A stretch of DNA of 64,000 bases from Harmonia axyridis (lineage: Eukaryota; Arthropoda; Insecta; Coleoptera; Coccinellidae): positions 2,356,001-2,420,000 of the forward strand of contig NC_059508.1 of the NCBI RefSeq assembly GCF_914767665.1, in the 5' to 3' direction. Shown piece after piece: positions 60,454-64,000 of this stretch (position 1 is its first letter; each line of letters begins with the position of its first letter). The position numbers were made by a program, and so were the translations under genes. The notes beneath the pieces were generated by a model. The model searched no databases, was not told where the DNA came from, and was given only the letters and a program-made list of their open reading frames with translations.

Positions 60454-60783
60454 CTTTTCACTCAAAGTTGATGATTCCTCGTTGCCTCTGATGAAACGTT
60501 CGAATTTAAAACTGTTGGATCTGTAGAGTTCATTGTCGCTTCTCTTGCTGCAGAATTTCCTCGTGATAGCTCGAGATTTACAGGATCTACAATCCTTTAC
60601 AGACTCCCAATCAATATTAAATAGACCTCTTGTTTTTTTGTTCTCCTGACTGGGAGGTCGGCGTGATTTGCTTCTTCGGCGTCTTCGTATTTTGCTCCCG
60701 TCATTGGTTGCATTGGCGTTTTGCGATGTAACATCGGATTCTGTTCTTTTCGACAGCCCCACACGCTTAAGCACTCTTTCCAT
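60454..60783 (-). CDS. Probable first coding exon of an unrecognised host gene
   Basis: The minus strand starts at ATG (60,783-60,781) in a good context (GGTAATGG), with an in-frame TAG 13 codons upstream. It reads 110 codons ending AAG, followed by a strong donor GTGAGT (60,453-60,448), phase 0. The protein begins MERVLKRVGLSKRTESDV, then a highly basic tract SKIRRRRRSKSRRPPSQ (about residues 29-45), a CRSCKSRAITRKFC cluster, and SNSFKFERFIRGNEES near the end. Rich in Arg, Lys and Ser, so probably intrinsically disordered and possibly nuclear or a phosphorylation target. CpG content is higher than the surroundings. Later exons were not identified. I do not recognise the family. Confidence 0.6.
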
Positions 60784-61093
60784 TACCGCGGCGTTTCGTA
60801 CACTAATTTTCAACCCCTAGACTTCCCTTTCGGCGTTCTGTAACAGATGGTCGCGTGGCTTGGTGAGAAGTCGTGTGACAGCACGCAGTGGCGTGTCTTT
60901 GACTTCTTCCAGTGATCGACGGGATTTTTGGTTCCTTGTTCTCGACAAGGACGTAGCGAGAAAAAATTTCGGAGAGGGTTCGGTTTGATCGAATGGTAAA
61001 TAAACAGAAATTGTTTTGATAAAAGTAAGAAAATGGTGCTAGTAATCTATTATACATACACTGTGTCCGTAAAGTATGAAACAAATTCATTTT
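60784..61093 (-). promoter_or_regulatory. Probable 5' UTR/promoter region of the minus-strand gene
   Basis: Immediately upstream of the candidate start codon. G+C-richer than flanking DNA with several CG dinucleotides (CGCCGAAAGG, CACGCGACC). The 95-codon open frame here (61,090-60,803) is in a different frame from the exon and ends just before it, so I read it as untranslated leader. The upstream limit is set by the inverted repeat starting at 61,094. No TATA box is evident. Confidence 0.4.
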
Positions 61094-61870
61094 CAGCTAA
61101 ACACGATTTTTTATTTAAATATACCGTATTCTAAAATAATAATCTAATATACAGGGTGAATTACTTTCGAGTAATGACGTCACCGTCATTTTGTTTTAAT
61201 GAAATACCCCATTTTGTCCCAATTTCCCGATTACTCTAGCTGAGCTGATTCCAAAAATGTATCATATGTTGATTCCAATCGGTACAGGGTGGACAAAAAT
61301 ACAATAGTTTTGTGTGTGCCCATAAAGTAACGCGTAACATTCTTTATTAGTTAAATTAACAATATTATCAAAAATAATTATTGTCTAGCGACAATTGGTT
61401 TGAATGTAACACCCTGTAGTTTGTCACATTTTCAGATTAATAAAAATGAGCTGTTTCCAAACATGTTTGGTACTTTGGTCTAGCAGACAGAATATGAAAG
61501 AAATTATTTCTTATCAATTATCATATTATCAACATAGTCGTCTAGTTTTTTGTGAAATGTCATTATTTGTTTAGTAATTAATTGGTATACAATGACAGTT
61601 TAGTACTACAATATTTTTGGTATTCGTGAATGTTCAAATTATTGCTTAGATTTAATTTATTATTTTTGTCCACCTTGTACCAATTGGAATCAACATGTGA
61701 TACATTTTTGGAATCAGCTCAGCTAGAGTAATCCGAAAATTGAGACAAAATGGGGGTGTTCCATTAAAAAAAAATGACGGTTACGTCATTACTCGAAAGT
61801 GATTCACCCTGTATATTAGATTATTATTTTAAAATACGGTAAATTAAAATAAAAAATCGACGTGTTTCAG
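61094..61870. mobile_element. Foldback element: ~200-bp inverted repeats around 0.37 kb
   Basis: Left arm 61,094-61,299 and right arm 61,674-61,870 are inverted copies at high but imperfect identity. Mirrored landmarks are TACCGTATTxTAAAATAATA, TCTAATATACAGGGTGAAT, CTTTCGAGTAATGACGT, CCATTTTGTCxCAAT, GATTACTCTAGCTGAGCTGA, TTCCAAAAATGTATCA and GGTGGACAAAA. The middle is AT-rich with ACACCCTGTAG at about 61,410, a possible extra MITE end. It could be a foldback transposon or two inverted MITE copies. It lies just upstream of the candidate minus-strand gene start. Confidence 0.92.
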
Positions 61871-62084
61871 GATTATTTCTTAAAATGGTCTGTTCAGCTA
61901 AAAATAAATTTTTTCCATACCATGGACGCAGGGTATATTATTTTCAGAAAACCATGACAGAAAAATAAACCTCATTACAAAATAAAATTTTCTAGCTTTC
62001 TTCGCAGCGAAAAAATCAATTACCTTCTCGGTGTCATGTAAATGTATTATTTTCCGTTTTTCAAACTTTTGATGATATTATAGA

Positions 62085-62870
62085 ATTATAGATCAAGGAA
62101 TTGTTGATGAGCTTTCTAAACCATTATCCGAAATATTGACTCTCAAATGCTTTCAAACAAAAGAAATTAAAGTAATCAAGCCTTTCAAATTGGAGAAATC
62201 TCCAGGTATCGATTCAATATCATCCCAAATGCTAAAGGAACTATCCAAAAAAGAATTTACATTTATAGCGCAGTTCTAAGAACCGAATATTGGCCTAAAT
62301 GATTGGAAATTGAAAAAATCATTATGAATCATAAGCCTGATAAAAACCAAAACATCAAATGTTCAAGCATACAGGCCATTAAGCTTAGTGCCTATCATCT
62401 CAAAGACCCTTGAAAAGTTAATCCTTCAGAAATTTCATTCTAAATCCTCTTCATTTGAAAAAATACCTAACTATCAGTTTGGCTTCGGAGGGGGCCACTC
62501 AACAATTCAAGAATATAATCGTATTGTCACTATTGTCCAGATAATAAATGATGCCTCAGAAAATAAAAAATATTGCAACGTGGTATTCTTGGATATTAAA
62601 CAGGCATTTCATAAGGTCTGGCATGCAGGCTTACTTGGAAATGAATCTAGGCTTTCCATTGAAAACAAGATCCTCCTCTATAAATGTGTAATCAGGTTTG
62701 ATTATTAAATGATCGCCAATTATTGCAACCAATTTCAGATGACGATGACGATAACTATTAAGGGATTAAGCAACTTGTTGAAAGAATTTGTGTGCACTTA
62801 CCTCGTGAGTTAAGAGAGATGATGTCTGTGAATTCACCCCCTAATCTGGTGGCAGAAGATGGTCAGGTGG
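62085..62870 (+). mobile_element. Jockey-like reverse-transcriptase relic with internal deletion
   Basis: Plus strand: FKLEKSPGIDSISSQMLKEL, then YRPLSLVPIISKTLEKLI (about 62,365-62,420), NYQFGFGGGHSTIQEYNRIV and NVVFLDIKQAFHKVWHAGLL (motif A; Asp-Ile-x-x-Ala-Phe kept). Directly after GLL the frame jumps to LSIENKILLYKCVIR, a segment that in relatives lies well behind the catalytic YADD box. So motifs B and C have been deleted precisely enough to keep the frame. Earlier stops and frameshifts show decay. A second Jockey-like relic is at 37 kb. Confidence 0.9.
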
Positions 62871-64000
62871 ATAGGTAAAAGGGATGATTAACTTCTTCTG
62901 CACCGGCTTCGTGGTTATCACTCAATTTGAGTATCACACAATTCACTCGAAATTGCTCAATCAGTTTTTAACAGAAGAAGAGGAATTGAAAATTTATAAA
63001 GGTGATAGATGATTAGATGAATTTTAAGTAATCAAATAACTTAGTTTGATAAATTTTAGAATCGATAAGCACAGTTTGACACTTCAGAAAAATTATTATT
63101 ATTGATTATTGCGATGTTTGTTTACCGACCGGGTAATACCGCGGCAGCAGGTGGCGCCAACAAACAACAAACTTTCTCCAGGAAAAATTCCACAGGGCAC
63201 GTTCACGACGTAACAATTATTATTATGAACTTTGGGGCTGCGCATCCAAGTCAAATATTGACATAATACGAAGATGTCAGTCAAAAATTTTTCTACGGAT
63301 GGTCGGTGCTTCTTGGTTTGTTACAAACCATACGGATCTAAACGTCCCAAAAATTCAAGAGACAATCCGATGTAGATCTGAAACTAATCACCAGAAATTA
63401 GAATTCCACCAAAACTAACTGATCCAACCTATGCTGATTCCCATAATCAACAAACGATTAAAGAAAATTTGGCCATATTTTCTTCAAGTTTAACCAGGTG
63501 ATTCCGAGGGGCATCAACCTGCAATAATCCTTTTTGTTATTTTTTTTTTATTACTTTTTAATTTGGTCACCACTTTAGCTAATAGATTCTTGTTTTAATT
63601 GTATTTGATTGCTGAATAAGAATTAAAAAAAAACCTTCTCGCTGTCCATGTTAATATGTGCTTCCGGAGCTTCTTAAATAAGTTTTCTGACGTTTCAGAA
63701 AAAAGAAAGTCCTCTCAGGGTTACATCTGGTAACAGTGTTTCCAAAATCTTCGGAACGTTGTGAATGTTGAAAATGAGGACTGGTCACATACTCCAAGAG
63801 CTATTGGTCGATCTATACAATATTTATCCTCACTCATCAGTCTTGGTTTTCGATTATGAATTTTTGGAATCGTTCGAGAAAAAAAATTCTAACCATCCCA
63901 TGAGATCATCATAGTAAATTAGTAGTATTGTAGAATTGAAATATCGAATGGAATACATTAGAAATTTAATCTATTGTTTGTTTTCTTCGGTTTTGTCACA
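62871..64000. other. No supported gene to the window end
   Basis: AT-rich. A short CG-richer patch at 63,120-63,250 (CCGCGGCAGCAGGTGGCGCC) is unique in the window and has no readable protein motif. Confidence 0.4.

Noticed and set aside
60784..60813. A TTG start at 60,813 extending the exon by ten codons
   Set aside because: Eukaryotic initiation at the ATG at 60,783 has a good context and needs no non-standard start.
60803..61090. Minus-strand frame of 95 codons ahead of the candidate first exon
   Set aside because: It is in another frame and ends before the better-supported start codon; read as 5' UTR.
1..64000. CRISPR arrays, rRNA genes, intact tRNA genes, LTR pairs
   Set aside because: Looked for by eye on both strands; no regular spacer-repeat arrays, no rRNA-like segments, no full cloverleaf and no long direct terminal repeats around retroelement genes were found.

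Overview
This window looks like AT-rich intergenic DNA of an arthropod, most probably an insect. The evidence is a dense population of mariner, Tc1-like and hAT-like DNA transposons, small 'TACAGGGTG'-ended MITEs, scraps of non-LTR retrotransposons, and short introns around the few plausible exons. I see no bacterial-style operon, rRNA gene, CRISPR array or intact phage. The order cannot be fixed from the sequence alone.

Layout. 0-17 kb is a field of broken DNA transposons: a mariner with TIRs 'GTACAACTTTGCTTCCG' (family A), two copies of another mariner with TIRs 'GGCCAATTGAAAAGT' (family B), and two Tc1-like DD34E elements (family C). Also here are a perfect 60-bp foldback near 0.3 kb, small tandem duplications and an RTE-like reverse-transcriptase scrap. 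17-26 kb holds a 0.55-kb sequence duplicated at 17.1 and 21.0 kb, a G+C/CpG-richer single-copy stretch at 18.2-18.8 kb, and a family of long imperfect hairpins. 26-34 kb has two more family A mariners and a third mariner type (family F). 34.9-36.9 kb is a nested mosaic of 132-bp direct repeats around about 340-bp inverted repeats, followed by a Jockey-like RT relic at 37 kb. 37.7-45.6 kb is mostly plain AT-rich DNA with one mariner inside an old, diverged tandem repeat. 45.6-53.4 kb carries a CR1-like RT relic, transposase tails, another mariner A, a palindromic MITE, a mariner F and a LINE 3' end. 53.4-57.4 kb is a roughly 0.45-kb tandem repeat interrupted by a LINE 3' end and by a hAT-like element with a perfect 8-bp target duplication; the uninterrupted sister units preserve the empty site.

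Host genes. Only two places look like ordinary genes. On the plus strand, exons at 58,944-59,094 and 59,307-59,357 join in frame with good splice signals and make the C-terminal end of an unrecognised protein. On the minus strand, 60,454-60,783 looks like a first coding exon (basic, serine-rich protein start, good Kozak context, GTGAGT donor) whose remaining exons were not found. Everything else with coding character is a decayed transposase or reverse transcriptase. No element appears able to move by itself: catalytic residues are lost (D to N, G, H, V or Y), or the gene is internally deleted or frameshifted.

I did not find a convincing new biological system. The most informative structures are the perfect 60-bp foldback, the 34.9-36.9 kb repeat mosaic, the hairpin-element family, the 61.1-61.9 kb long inverted repeat, the hAT insertion with its empty site, and the two candidate gene ends at 59-61 kb.
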